Shown: one piece after another, positions 32,943 to 41,942 of the stretch
How the letters are laid out: every line of letters starts with the position of its first letter
Numbering within the stretch: position 1 is the first letter of the stretch
Source: RUG11788 sp964578175
GTDB lineage: Bacteria > Bacillota_I > Bacilli_A > RF39 > UBA660
Assembly (NCBI GenBank): GCA_964578175.1
Contig: CAZOBH010000009.1
Coordinates: forward strand, 1-44,933
Length of the DNA stretch: 44,933 bases
Direction of reading: 5' to 3'
Notes under the pieces: model-generated
What the model saw: the letters and a program-made list of their open reading frames with translations, nothing else
What the model was told of the DNA's origin: nothing
Databases searched by the model: none
Made by a program: the position numbers and the translations under genes

Positions 32943-33019
32943 GGCCTGTTGGTGAAGTGGTCTAACACATAACCCTCTCAAGGTTACATTCATGGGTTCA
33001 AGTCCCATACAGGTCACCA
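32943..33019 (+). tRNA. tRNA-Glu (anticodon CTC)
   Basis: A 77-base cloverleaf: acceptor GGCCTGT (32943-32949) with ACAGGTC (33009-33015), discriminator A and encoded CCA. D arm GTGAAGTGG..., anticodon stem TAACC/GGTTA around loop CTCTCAA (anticodon CTC), T arm ATGGG/CCCAT with TTCAAGT. The body is that of tRNA-Glu. A TTGAAT (32892) and TTTAAT (32915) could be its promoter. A short inverted repeat TAGTCA/TGACTA lies just before it (32925-32940). Confidence 0.93.
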
Positions 33020-33028
33020 TAAAAAAAT

Positions 33029-33056
33029 AAAGAAGTAGTTTTCTACTTCTTTTTAT
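33029..33056. terminator. Bidirectional terminator after tRNA-Glu
   Basis: Stem AAAGAAGTAG (33029-33038) / CTACTTCTTT (33043-33052) with a four-base loop; T run to the right and A run to the left, serving the convergent gene as well. Confidence 0.87.
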
Positions 33057-33706
33057 ATTTTTTCTATTTCTTCAATAATCCATTCATCATTATTAACATT
33101 TTTTGTATTAGGTAATATTGATCCACAAAACTCACATCTTAATTTAGTATTATCTTTTATTTTACCACCACAAGTAGGGCATCTTTCAATTTTGGTATCT
33201 TTTGTATTAACTGAAATTAATTTATATATTAATGTTTCTGTTTTCTTTTTATCTATTTTGTGATCAAAACTTATTATTGATTTAATTTCATATGAATTAT
33301 CATTTTCAGTGAAATCTAATATTTTAAAATCTTTTAATTCGATATTTTCATATTTTTCTTTATATTTATCAATTAAATCTTTATTAATAATACTTATATC
33401 AGTATTATCAGTTAATAATTGGATTAAAGCATTAGATGTTTCTTCACTAAACTTTTTATTTGAGAAACTTGGTAATAATTTAAATATTGAATCAACATCA
33501 AATTCTTTTTCTTGTTCTCTAACTTTTTCATCAACAAGTCCAGATATTTCATTCTTTTCTTTTTCTACATATACATCTTTGTTTCCGCCAGATATCTTAC
33601 TTCCAATAACAATTACAACTCCTAAGAACATTATTGCACCAAAAGCTATCATAGTAATTGTTTTAGTTGATGCAGTAAATGTTATAGCTAATAATAATAA
33701 ATTCAT
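33053..33706 (-). CDS. Membrane-anchored Tim44-like protein with zinc ribbon
   Basis: A 217-aa protein. One N-terminal membrane helix (about residues 18-37) is followed by a charged linker, a domain around residues 65-180 resembling the Tim44-like fold of bacterial surface proteins, and a C-terminal zinc ribbon CPTCGGKIKDNTKLRCEFCG. ATG 33706 follows GGGGTG; open frame continuing upstream to 33856 would overlap the divergent PIG-L gene and its ribosome site, so it is rejected. The function is unknown. Confidence 0.82.
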   Translation of the reverse strand: MNLLLLAITFTASTKTITMIAFGAIMFLGVVIVIGSKISGGNKDVYVEKEKNEISGLVDEKVREQEKEFDVDSIFKLLPSFSNKKFSEETSNALIQLLTDNTDISIINKDLIDKYKEKYENIELKDFKILDFTENDNSYEIKSIISFDHKIDKKKTETLIYKLISVNTKDTKIERCPTCGGKIKDNTKLRCEFCGSILPNTKNVNNDEWIIEEIEKI

Positions 33707-33816
33707 AATTTCACCCCATATTCTAGAGAAATTATAACATATATAAATAAATTTATAAATATATTTACATTTAAAAAAAATAAAATTATAATAGATATCA
33801 TATTTGGTGAATAAAG

Positions 33817-34521
33817 ATGAAAAAAGTAACAATATTATTGGGTTTAATACTAACATGTTTTTCTATATTTTTTTATAAAAACTATGTATTTGGAACAGTT
33901 AAAAATTATAATAATACTAAGGTAGAAGCATTACTTGATAAAATTAATTTAGATAATATAGATAATCTTATGATAGTTGCTCATCCTGATGATGAAATGA
34001 TATGGGGAGGAGCTGAATTAATTCAGAATAATTATTTAGTTGTTTGCGTAACTTGTGGAACAGATAGAGTAAGAGTTAATGAGTTTTATAAAGTTATGTC
34101 AGAATTAGAACATCCATATTTGATGTTAAATTATCCTGATTTAGTAAATGGAAAGATGGATAAATGGGAAAATGGAATTTATGATAGAGTTTTTAAAGAT
34201 GTATTAACAATTATTAATTATAAAAAATGGAATAAGATTGTTACTCATAACCCTGAAGGAGAATATGGACATATCCATCATATTATGACTAGCAAAATTG
34301 TTACATCTAATAGTAATAAAGATAAACTATATTATTTTGAAAAATATTATACTAAAGAAGAGTTATCAAACTTAGATTATGAATTACCAAATATAGGTAA
34401 TGATTTATTAAATAAAAAAGAAAAAATTTTAAAACTATATGTTACACAAAAGAGGGTTGTTGATGTATATCATCATATGTTAGAACATGAGGAAATAATA
34501 CCATACAAAGACTGGAGTTAA
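33817..34521 (+). CDS. PIG-L family deacetylase
   Basis: A 234-aa protein with an N-terminal membrane anchor or signal (residues 4-20). The zinc motif AHPDDE lies at residues 55-60 and the second His pair in YGHIHHIM. Family members remove acetyl groups from GlcNAc-containing glycolipids or related sugars. The extracytoplasmic placement of the domain and the YfhO gene starting one base later suggest action on envelope glycans, which is inference. Confidence 0.9.
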   Translation: MKKVTILLGLILTCFSIFFYKNYVFGTVKNYNNTKVEALLDKINLDNIDNLMIVAHPDDEMIWGGAELIQNNYLVVCVTCGTDRVRVNEFYKVMSELEHPYLMLNYPDLVNGKMDKWENGIYDRVFKDVLTIINYKKWNKIVTHNPEGEYGHIHHIMTSKIVTSNSNKDKLYYFEKYYTKEELSNLDYELPNIGNDLLNKKEKILKLYVTQKRVVDVYHHMLEHEEIIPYKDWS

Positions 34522-34522
34522 C

Positions 34523-37309
34523 ATGAAAAAAATATTTAGAAGATTTATAGATGAATATTTAAAAGATGTTTTAATTTTTTCTTTTTTGTTTGCATCTATA
34601 TATTTAGTAGTTATATATATTTTTTCTTATTATAATAAAAGTTTTATTTGGGAGACAGATGGACTATCTCAACATTATATAACACTTTATTATTTTAAAA
34701 ATCTAATTAATAATTATATTAATTACGGAACTTTTAATACATTTACCTGGTCACTAGGATATGGAATGGATATGTTTACTAATCTATCATATTATTCCTT
34801 TGGTGATATTTTTTCATGGCTTTCTGTTTGTTTTAAAGATATAAGTTTAGAAAATTATATTGAGCTTACTACTTTTTTTAGAATATATTTAACAGGAATA
34901 TCTTTTATATTATTTTGTAGATACAAAAAGATAAAAGGACATGGAGTTATAGTAGGAGCTCTTATGTATACTTTTTCAAGTTGGACTTATACTTTGGGAT
35001 TTAGACATCCATATATGATGAATGCTTTAATAGTATTGCCTTTAATGATGATTGGTATAGAAAGATGTATAAAAGAAAATAAGAATATATTTTTAGTAAT
35101 AATAACAGTGATAACTTTTTTACTTGGATTCTATTTTGCATATATTATTGGAGTGATAACTGTTATATATGGAATACTTTTATCTATATTTTGTTATAAA
35201 AAAGATATAAAGGGAATAATTATTTCTCTTGCTAGAGCATTATTTTTTGGAATATTATCATTTATGTTATCAAGTTTTATAACAGTTCCATCTTTGTATC
35301 AATTTTTGATATCTTCTCGAGAGTATGGAGTATCTACATATCAATATTTTTCAGCATATTATCATAATGTCTTTACTTTCTTTTGGAATAATTATTTGTC
35401 AAATAATAATACTTATCTAGGACTTTCATCTATTTTTGTAATAGGATTTTCATTATTTATTTATAATAGAAAAGATTATCCTAGTATTATAGTTACATTA
35501 TTTATGCTATTAGCATTATTTATTCCATATTTAGGTAGTTTCTTAGTAGGTTTTTCATATCCATTAAATAGATGGACATTTATATTTTGTTTCTTCTTAT
35601 CATATATGACAGCTTACTCATTAAAGAATAAAATGATTCTTAATCATAAACATAATAGAATTATATTATTTACACTAATATTATTTGTATTTGGTTTATT
35701 TATAACGGATTCTGATATAAGACCTATATTTATGTTAGATCTATTTATTCTATTATTTTCAATTTATTTATATTCAAATAATTTTCTGACTAAAAAGAAA
35801 TGGTTCTTATTAAGAAATACATTAGTAGTATTATTGGTATCCTTTGGACTAGGATATAATATCTATTCTTTCTTTGGGCCAGGAGAAGTTGCAAATGTTA
35901 ATGCTTTTGTAGTTAAAGGTACGATAGATAGTAATATAAAAACAAATAATAATAAAACTCTAAAATACGAAGAAGCTATAAACTTTATTAAGCTTAGAGA
36001 TAAGTCATATTATTTAATTGGTAAATATCCGACAAGTTTACAAAATTCAAATGTTTCTCTATTTATGGGATATAATTCAATGGACTATTATTATTCAATT
36101 AATTCCAAAAATTATAGTGCATTATCAAAAGATTTAGATAACTCTTTATATCTAGTAAGTTATGAAATATCAGATTTTAATAATAGAACTAGAATAACAT
36201 CTTTACTTGGTAATAAATATTTTATAACTAATAATAAGAACTTTGTTCCATATGGATATAGGTTAATTAAAACTTTTGAACCAGGTAATACTTATATTTA
36301 TCAAAATAATAATTATGTTCCATTCGCAATTTTATATAATGATTATATAGATATAAATGATTATGAAGAACTAAATGAATACGAAAAAGAATTAGTACTT
36401 TTAAAAACTACAGCGATTGATTATAAGACTAATTTAACTAAATTTAATAATTATAAAAATAAGATTAAAGAAAATTATAGTGTAAGTAAAGTTAAAATAG
36501 ATTATTCTAGTACTAATAAAATAAAAGAGAATAGAATTAAAATATTAAATTATAAAAATGAATATTTATATGTTACTCCTAATGATAAGATAAATAATAG
36601 CGAAGTATATATAAAAATAAGTGGTATTAAAAAAGAGGGATTACCTGAAAATGATATTCTAAATCAAGAAGTAACGAATAAATCAGATGTACTTGTTGAT
36701 CGATATTTAAATGATAGTAAATGGGAATATCTTGGTAATGAATTCACTATTAGTGTTAGAGCAATGAAGAAAACACAAAGTGAATTAACACGGGATGAGA
36801 TAAGTTCTCCATATTATTTTGAAAATAATAATATATTTATTAATCTAGGATACTTTGAAAAATTTAAAGGAAATATAAGGATATCATTTAATAAAAATGG
36901 AATATATACTTTTGATAAAATAGAAGTAATTAGTGTTAACTTTAAAGATTATAAAAAAGATATAGACAGTTTATCTAAATCTAATTTTAAATATCTAGAG
37001 AGTAGTGATGGATATATGAAGTTTGAAGTTAATCCTGAATATTCTGGAATACTTCAAATGAATACTAATTATTTAGAGGGATGGAAAGTATATGTTGATG
37101 GTAAAAGAGTTGATACTTTTGTATCAAATAAATACTTTTTAGGAATAGATATAACTAAAGGAAAACATTTAATAGAAATGAAATATGAAACACCTTATTT
37201 AAATGAAGGAAGAAAACTAACTAGAATTGGAATAGATATATTTAGTTTTTATATAGTTATTGTAATTTTGAGAAAAGTTTATATAAAACTAAAAAAACGT
37301 GAAAATTAA
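34523..37309 (+). CDS. yfhO: YfhO-family membrane glycosyltransferase
   Basis: A very long (928-aa) membrane protein. About a dozen helices fill residues 18-450; an extracellular C-terminal region follows, ending in one more helix near 905-922. The ETDGLSQHY segment after helix 1 provides the conserved acidic site of the YfhO/GT-C type. In Bacillus and Listeria, YfhO homologues transfer sugar from a polyprenyl carrier to lipoteichoic acid, working with a GT2 enzyme (CsbB) and a GtrA-type flippase. Both partners are nearby (38162 and 41943). It is coupled to the deacetylase gene. Confidence 0.9.
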   Translation: MKKIFRRFIDEYLKDVLIFSFLFASIYLVVIYIFSYYNKSFIWETDGLSQHYITLYYFKNLINNYINYGTFNTFTWSLGYGMDMFTNLSYYSFGDIFSWLSVCFKDISLENYIELTTFFRIYLTGISFILFCRYKKIKGHGVIVGALMYTFSSWTYTLGFRHPYMMNALIVLPLMMIGIERCIKENKNIFLVIITVITFLLGFYFAYIIGVITVIYGILLSIFCYKKDIKGIIISLARALFFGILSFMLSSFITVPSLYQFLISSREYGVSTYQYFSAYYHNVFTFFWNNYLSNNNTYLGLSSIFVIGFSLFIYNRKDYPSIIVTLFMLLALFIPYLGSFLVGFSYPLNRWTFIFCFFLSYMTAYSLKNKMILNHKHNRIILFTLILFVFGLFITDSDIRPIFMLDLFILLFSIYLYSNNFLTKKKWFLLRNTLVVLLVSFGLGYNIYSFFGPGEVANVNAFVVKGTIDSNIKTNNNKTLKYEEAINFIKLRDKSYYLIGKYPTSLQNSNVSLFMGYNSMDYYYSINSKNYSALSKDLDNSLYLVSYEISDFNNRTRITSLLGNKYFITNNKNFVPYGYRLIKTFEPGNTYIYQNNNYVPFAILYNDYIDINDYEELNEYEKELVLLKTTAIDYKTNLTKFNNYKNKIKENYSVSKVKIDYSSTNKIKENRIKILNYKNEYLYVTPNDKINNSEVYIKISGIKKEGLPENDILNQEVTNKSDVLVDRYLNDSKWEYLGNEFTISVRAMKKTQSELTRDEISSPYYFENNNIFINLGYFEKFKGNIRISFNKNGIYTFDKIEVISVNFKDYKKDIDSLSKSNFKYLESSDGYMKFEVNPEYSGILQMNTNYLEGWKVYVDGKRVDTFVSNKYFLGIDITKGKHLIEMKYETPYLNEGRKLTRIGIDIFSFYIVIVILRKVYIKLKKREN

Positions 37310-37369
37310 CGCTATTTTCTTGATTTATTCTTATATTTAATATAGAATTCATATTAGGAGGATATGAAT

Positions 37370-38086
37370 ATGGCTAATAACAAAAAAGCAAAAAAGGTTG
37401 AAGTAAAAAAAGAAGAAAAAGAAGTTGTTGAAGAATTAGAAGAAGTTATCGATGATGAATTTGATGATGAAGAAGAAGCAACATTTGTAAAACCAGCAAA
37501 AGCTGAAAAGAAAGAAGTAGTAAAAAAAGAAAGTAATACAAAAGATTGTGAAAAGATCTTAAAAGTATATTTACCAATTGCACAATTTTGCGTAATGGTT
37601 GCTATTTTAATAACTTTAATTTTTATCGCAGTATATGCTAATACTGTAGCTGGACAATATAGAAGTAAAAATACTACAAGTACTGAAACAGAAACAACAG
37701 AAGCAACAGAAGATAGTGAATATGATGTAAGTATGTTTAAAGAAATCGATAAAGATGAATTTATTGATATGGTAAAAGATAAAAAGAAAAAATATTTCGT
37801 ATATACTGGAAGATCAACTTGTGGTTATTGTAGACAAATGTTACCTAATCTTCAAAAATCAGTTAATGAGTATGATTATACTTTATATTATTTTGATACA
37901 GAAAACGTTACTCAAGACGATGTAGATGATATTAAAAAACTAGATGAAGTATTTGAAACAGATTTCCCTGCAACTCCAATGGTATATTATGTTGGTAATG
38001 GAAAAGTTAACGATGTAAATGAAGGATATACTGAGTATGATACATATGCTAGTTTCCTTGAAAGCAACGATGTAGATAAAAAATAA
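37370..38086 (+). CDS. Membrane-anchored thioredoxin-like protein
   Basis: A 238-aa protein. A highly charged Lys/Glu N-terminal segment (about 60 residues) precedes one membrane helix (about 67-90), a Thr/Glu-rich spacer, and a thioredoxin domain outside the cell with the redox motif CGYC (in GRSTCGYCRQM) and the cis-Pro segment FPATPMV. It may reduce or form disulfides in surface proteins. ATG 37370 is chosen because AGGAGG (37356-37361) is 8 bases upstream; ATG 37364 is only 2 bases away. A terminator follows at 38106. Confidence 0.88.
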   Translation: MANNKKAKKVEVKKEEKEVVEELEEVIDDEFDDEEEATFVKPAKAEKKEVVKKESNTKDCEKILKVYLPIAQFCVMVAILITLIFIAVYANTVAGQYRSKNTTSTETETTEATEDSEYDVSMFKEIDKDEFIDMVKDKKKKYFVYTGRSTCGYCRQMLPNLQKSVNEYDYTLYYFDTENVTQDDVDDIKKLDEVFETDFPATPMVYYVGNGKVNDVNEGYTEYDTYASFLESNDVDKK

Positions 38087-38105
38087 TTAAAGTAGACAAA
38101 TTGAT

Positions 38106-38149
38106 AAAAAAGAGTTATATTATTGAAGAATTAATATAATTCTTTTTAT
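38106..38149 (+). terminator. Terminator after the thioredoxin-like gene
   Basis: Long stem AAAAAGAGTTATATTA / TAATATAATTCTTTTT with G-T pairs and a loop of about ten bases, T run at the end. Confidence 0.78.
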
Positions 38150-38161
38150 TTTGGAGGATTT

Positions 38162-39088
38162 ATGAAATTATCAGTAATAGTTCCTTGTCATAATGAAGAA
38201 AAGAACATTTTCTTATTTTATGATGAATTTAAAAATGCTTTTAAATATTATAAAGGAACATTTGAATTAATTTATGTAGATGACGGATCACGTGATGATA
38301 CATTTAAAGAAATGCAAAAATTAATAGAAAAGAAAAATGATAATATTAAAGTTTTATCTTTTTCACGTAATTTTGGTAAAGAAGCTGCTATGTATGCAGG
38401 ACTTAATGAAGCAGAAGGAGATTATGTTTGTATAATTGATGCAGATTTACAACAAAGACCTAGAATCATTTTAGAGATGATGAAAATACTTGATAAAGAT
38501 AAATCATATGATTCTGTATGTGCATATCAAGAAAAGAGAAAAGAAAGTAAATTCATGTCTTTTGTTAAGAAAAAGTTTTATCAAATAATTAATAATTCTT
38601 CAGAGATTGAATTTGTATCAGGTGCATCAGATTTTAGATTATTTAGAAAAGATGTTGCTAGATCATTAGTTAAATTTGGAGAACATCATAGATTCTTAAA
38701 AGGAATGTTTTCTTATGTAGGATTTAATACATGTTACATTCCATATGTAGTAGAAGAAAGAGCAACAGGTAAATCTAATTGGAACTTTTTTAAATTATTT
38801 AAATACGCAATAGATGGAATAATCGCTTTTTCAGATTTGTTATTAAAATTATCATTATATATAGGATCACTTGCTGTTTTTGGATCATTTATATATTTAT
38901 TAGTTTCATTATTATTAAAAGTTAATATTACTACATCTTTATTATTCTTCTTTATGTCATTTTTCTTTGGAGTAGTAATGATGTCTATTGGAGTGTCAAA
39001 TTTATATATTTCTAGAATTTATGATGAAGTTAAATCTAGACCAAACTATATAGTTAAAAGTATAATAAAAAGAGAAAAAACTAAATAG
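38162..39088 (+). CDS. csbB: GT2 polyprenyl-phosphate glycosyltransferase (CsbB/GtrB type)
   Basis: A 308-aa protein. The GT-A domain has VIVPCHNEEKN, VDDGSRDDT and the DXD motif in IIDADLQQRP; the FRLFRKDV and RATGKSNWNFFKLFKYA segments are typical of the GtrB/CsbB/YkcC branch. Two C-terminal membrane helices (about 225-250 and 258-285) close it. It would attach a hexose or GlcNAc to undecaprenyl phosphate on the inner face. GtrA and YfhO in the same region provide the flip and transfer steps. Confidence 0.92.
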   Translation: MKLSVIVPCHNEEKNIFLFYDEFKNAFKYYKGTFELIYVDDGSRDDTFKEMQKLIEKKNDNIKVLSFSRNFGKEAAMYAGLNEAEGDYVCIIDADLQQRPRIILEMMKILDKDKSYDSVCAYQEKRKESKFMSFVKKKFYQIINNSSEIEFVSGASDFRLFRKDVARSLVKFGEHHRFLKGMFSYVGFNTCYIPYVVEERATGKSNWNFFKLFKYAIDGIIAFSDLLLKLSLYIGSLAVFGSFIYLLVSLLLKVNITTSLLFFFMSFFFGVVMMSIGVSNLYISRIYDEVKSRPNYIVKSIIKREKTK

Positions 39089-39102
39089 ATAGAGGTGATT
39101 AT

Positions 39103-40194
39103 ATGTTTTTAGTTTTAAAAGCATGTCAAGATTATAGGTTTTTATCTGTTTTATCATACGTAAAAACTGTGGTTAATATAATGTTTTATCTAGTGCCAGC
39201 AATTGCAATATTATTTATAGGCTTTAGAGTAGCTAAAATTGTTATGAGTGGAGATCCAGGTAATAAAGACCATATAAAGCCATTAGTAAGTAAAATTATT
39301 GCTTTAGTTGCTGTCTTTTTTGTGCCTACTTTAGTGTCTCTTTTAGCAAGTTTGCTTTCAAATTCTGGAATAGGTGTTGCAGTTGAATATGATGCTTGTA
39401 TGGAACACGCAACATCTGAATATATTAGTTTTTATAGAGCTAAAGAAGAAGCTGAAGATAAAGTTGAAGAACAAAAGAAAGCACAAGAAAATAAAGTAGC
39501 AGAAAAAGAAAGAAAAAAGGTTGATGAAACTAGAGAAAAAGCTCGTAAAGAAAATGAAAAAATTGCTGAAGAGGAAAGAAAAAAACAAGCAGAACGTGAA
39601 GCTGCAGAAGATGCTGAAGATGGAGATTCATCTAGTGGTGAATGGAATGGAGAATTGATAGATGGAACTGCTCAAAGTTGGAAAGATGTAGTATGGGATC
39701 CAAATGATGTTACTAAAATCAGTAATCTAACGGCAGCTCAACTAAAAAAAGTTCTAGAAGCTAAGGGAGGAAACGCTACAAACTTTATTCCATTAGTTAA
39801 TGCTTATATAACTAATGAACATACAAATAAAATTAATGCGATATTCTTCTTATCTCTTCATGCTATTGAATCAGGTTGGGTTACATCATCAGTATCTAAT
39901 GCCTGCAATAACTTAGGAGGATGGAAAGACTTTGGTAATCCTACAAAGGTTTGTGCAAGAGCTCCTGGAAATGAAGGATCTACTCCATATAAATGGTTTA
40001 ATTCAAAAGGAGACTTCGTTATGGAAGTTGGATCAAGTATGCATAAACACTACTTAACTCCAGGTGGAAGTCATTATCATGGTCCTAGTGTTAGAGGAAT
40101 TATTCATGATTACAACTGTCAATCTGAAAGTGAAGTACAAAGTATTATAAGTATAGGAAATGATTTATTTTCTTACGTTAAGAGGGTCGTTTAG
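39103..40194 (+). CDS. Two-helix membrane protein with charged linker and glucosaminidase-like domain
   Basis: A 363-aa protein with an unusual layout. Two N-terminal helices (about residues 22-46 and 61-87) resemble the TrbC/VirB2-like module of conjugative pilins (FIGFRVAKIVMSGDPGNKDHIKPLVSKII). A Lys/Glu-rich segment likely to be coiled coil (about 112-175) follows, then a C-terminal domain (about 205-363) like GH73 glucosaminidases: FFLSLHAIESGWVTSSVSNACNNLGG with Glu256 as the probable catalytic acid. It would be tethered at the membrane and cut peptidoglycan. AGGTGAT precedes the ATG; the next gene starts 9 bases after it. Confidence 0.8.
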   Translation: MFLVLKACQDYRFLSVLSYVKTVVNIMFYLVPAIAILFIGFRVAKIVMSGDPGNKDHIKPLVSKIIALVAVFFVPTLVSLLASLLSNSGIGVAVEYDACMEHATSEYISFYRAKEEAEDKVEEQKKAQENKVAEKERKKVDETREKARKENEKIAEEERKKQAEREAAEDAEDGDSSSGEWNGELIDGTAQSWKDVVWDPNDVTKISNLTAAQLKKVLEAKGGNATNFIPLVNAYITNEHTNKINAIFFLSLHAIESGWVTSSVSNACNNLGGWKDFGNPTKVCARAPGNEGSTPYKWFNSKGDFVMEVGSSMHKHYLTPGGSHYHGPSVRGIIHDYNCQSESEVQSIISIGNDLFSYVKRVV

Positions 40195-40203
40195 GAGGTA
40201 TTT

Positions 40204-40824
40204 ATGAAGAAGTCAATAATTATATTAAGTACTGTAATTGTCTTAGTAATTGGTCTATTCATAGCGAATAGATTATTAGGTAATAATAAAGTAGATGATG
40301 GTAAATACCTAGAAGAATATTTGGAAAAAAACAATTATAAAAAAGATGTTGTTAACGAAGAAGAAAAATACGTAAATATAGTTGAAAGTGATGAGAATGA
40401 TATTGAAAATGTTTCAACTGAAGATGAATTTAATAAAAGAAGAGATAATAAAAAAAGTGTAGAGTATATAAGATTATTTTATAATCCAACTAATAAACTT
40501 TTTGAAAAATATAAATTATCATATGCAGATGATGTATCATCTAACTTTTATGGATCAATTGATTTATCTAAAAATAAAAAGGTAAATTTCCAATATATAA
40601 TTAGTATTTATCGTTCATCTATTATGTTAGAAGGTACATATGAACTAGATAAAGACAATGAAAAATATGATTGTAAGTTAGATTATCAAAAAGATCTATA
40701 TGAAGATGAAAAAGAATTAAAAGAAGATTATTGTGTAATTGCAAAAGCAGAAATTTTATCATTTATGCAAGATAAGAATGAATTCTTAAATGATTTTAGA
40801 ATAAGAGATATTATTGTTAAATAA
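40204..40824 (+). CDS. Membrane-anchored protein of unknown function
   Basis: A 206-aa protein. One N-terminal hydrophobic helix (residues 4-24), no lipobox Cys, then a very acidic spacer (about 30-80) and a domain with two Cys that may pair (YDCKLDY and DYCVIAKAEI). TAGGAGGT gives a strong ribosome site. It shares the transcript of the glucosaminidase-like gene, so both probably act outside the membrane. No family is recognised. Confidence 0.8.
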   Translation: MKKSIIILSTVIVLVIGLFIANRLLGNNKVDDGKYLEEYLEKNNYKKDVVNEEEKYVNIVESDENDIENVSTEDEFNKRRDNKKSVEYIRLFYNPTNKLFEKYKLSYADDVSSNFYGSIDLSKNKKVNFQYIISIYRSSIMLEGTYELDKDNEKYDCKLDYQKDLYEDEKELKEDYCVIAKAEILSFMQDKNEFLNDFRIRDIIVK

Positions 40825-40865
40825 TTTGTCTAATTGTGTAAATATTTTGTTGTTTTAATAGACTA

Positions 40866-40886
40866 TATAATTATTTAATATATAAT
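40866..40886 (+). promoter_or_regulatory. Possible -10 elements upstream of mraY
   Basis: Two TATAAT hexamers at 40866-40871 and 40881-40886 upstream of GAGGTGG; -35 matches are poor for both. Confidence 0.35.
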
Positions 40887-40909
40887 TTAAATGCAAACGA
40901 GGTGGTTTA

Positions 40910-41896
40910 ATGGGAATTTTATTATTAACAAAAGTTTTGTTTTCTATTATGATTGGACTTGTTGGTTCATTAGTTTTAGGAATCATTTTAGTACCAATTT
41001 TAAAGTCTTTACATGTTGGTCAAACAATTAGTGAATATGTAAGTAGAGAACATAGAAAGAAAAATGGAGTTCCTACGTTTGGAGGATTAATTTTTATTAT
41101 TCCAACTTTGATTGCTACATTGTTTCTAATATTAACAGGTAGAATAGAAAATTCTACTAGTTTACAAATAATATTAATAGTATTTGCTGGATATGCTTTA
41201 ATAGGTTTTCTTGATGATTTATTAAGTTTTAAAAGAAAAAATAATATAGGTTTAACTAGTATTCAAAAGTTATTATTACAAATAATAGTTGCACTTGCAT
41301 TTTTCTTCTTATATATGAAGTCAGATGGAAATACAAGTCTACATATTTCTACATTAGGTATTAATATACAAATGGGATGGCTTTATAGCGCATTCTTACT
41401 ATTTATTTTAGTAGGTGCAAGTAATGCAGTTAACTTAACTGATGGATTAGATGGACTTGCAGGATCTCTTTCAGCAGTAGCATTTTTAGCATTTGCTTTA
41501 ATCTCTTTAGTTTCAGGATATGCAGAAATAGGTATATTTATATTTATTTTAATTGGTGCTTTAGTAGGATTTTTATTCTTTAATATGCATCCAGCTAAAA
41601 TAATTATGGGTGATACTGGTTCTCTTTCACTTGGAGCTTTAATGGGTGCAGTAGCAATTATTACTCATAAAGAATTAACTTTATTTATAGTTGCATTTGT
41701 ATTTGTGCTTGAAACATTATCAGTTATATTTCAAGTTATATGGATGTTCTTGTTCCATAAAAAGTTATTCTTAATGACACCAATTCATCATCATTTTGAA
41801 AAATTAGGATGGGAAGAACAAGACATAGTTAGAATGTTTTTAGCTTTTGGTTTATTATTATCAATGGCTGGAATATTCTTCGCAGTTTGGTTATAA
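40910..41896 (+). CDS. mraY: Phospho-N-acetylmuramoyl-pentapeptide transferase
   Basis: Makes lipid I from UDP-MurNAc-pentapeptide and undecaprenyl phosphate. The 328-aa, ten-helix protein has REHRKKNGVPTFGGL, GFLDDLLSF (Asp pair), NAVNLTDGLDGLAG, MGDTGSLSLGA and HHHFEKLGWEEQDIV, all diagnostic. It proves that the organism makes peptidoglycan. The gene is single, away from ftsA-ftsZ and without murD/murG neighbours in this window. The terminator overlaps its stop. Confidence 0.97.
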   Translation: MGILLLTKVLFSIMIGLVGSLVLGIILVPILKSLHVGQTISEYVSREHRKKNGVPTFGGLIFIIPTLIATLFLILTGRIENSTSLQIILIVFAGYALIGFLDDLLSFKRKNNIGLTSIQKLLLQIIVALAFFFLYMKSDGNTSLHISTLGINIQMGWLYSAFLLFILVGASNAVNLTDGLDGLAGSLSAVAFLAFALISLVSGYAEIGIFIFILIGALVGFLFFNMHPAKIIMGDTGSLSLGALMGAVAIITHKELTLFIVAFVFVLETLSVIFQVIWMFLFHKKLFLMTPIHHHFEKLGWEEQDIVRMFLAFGLLLSMAGIFFAVWL

Positions 41897-41927
41897 GAAT
41901 AGATTATATTTAATTTATTCTTTTTTT
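41895..41927 (+). terminator. Terminator of mraY
   Basis: Stem AAGAATA (41895-41901) / TATTCTT (41916-41922) with partial inner pairing, then a T run; overlaps the stop codon. Confidence 0.75.
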
Positions 41928-41942
41928 AATTAAGAGGTTAAT

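Noticed and set aside
33707..33856. Fifty-residue N-terminal extension of the zinc-ribbon gene
   Set aside because: The extension is AT-driven hydrophobic sequence, overlaps the divergent deacetylase start, and ATG 33706 has its own GGGGTG site.
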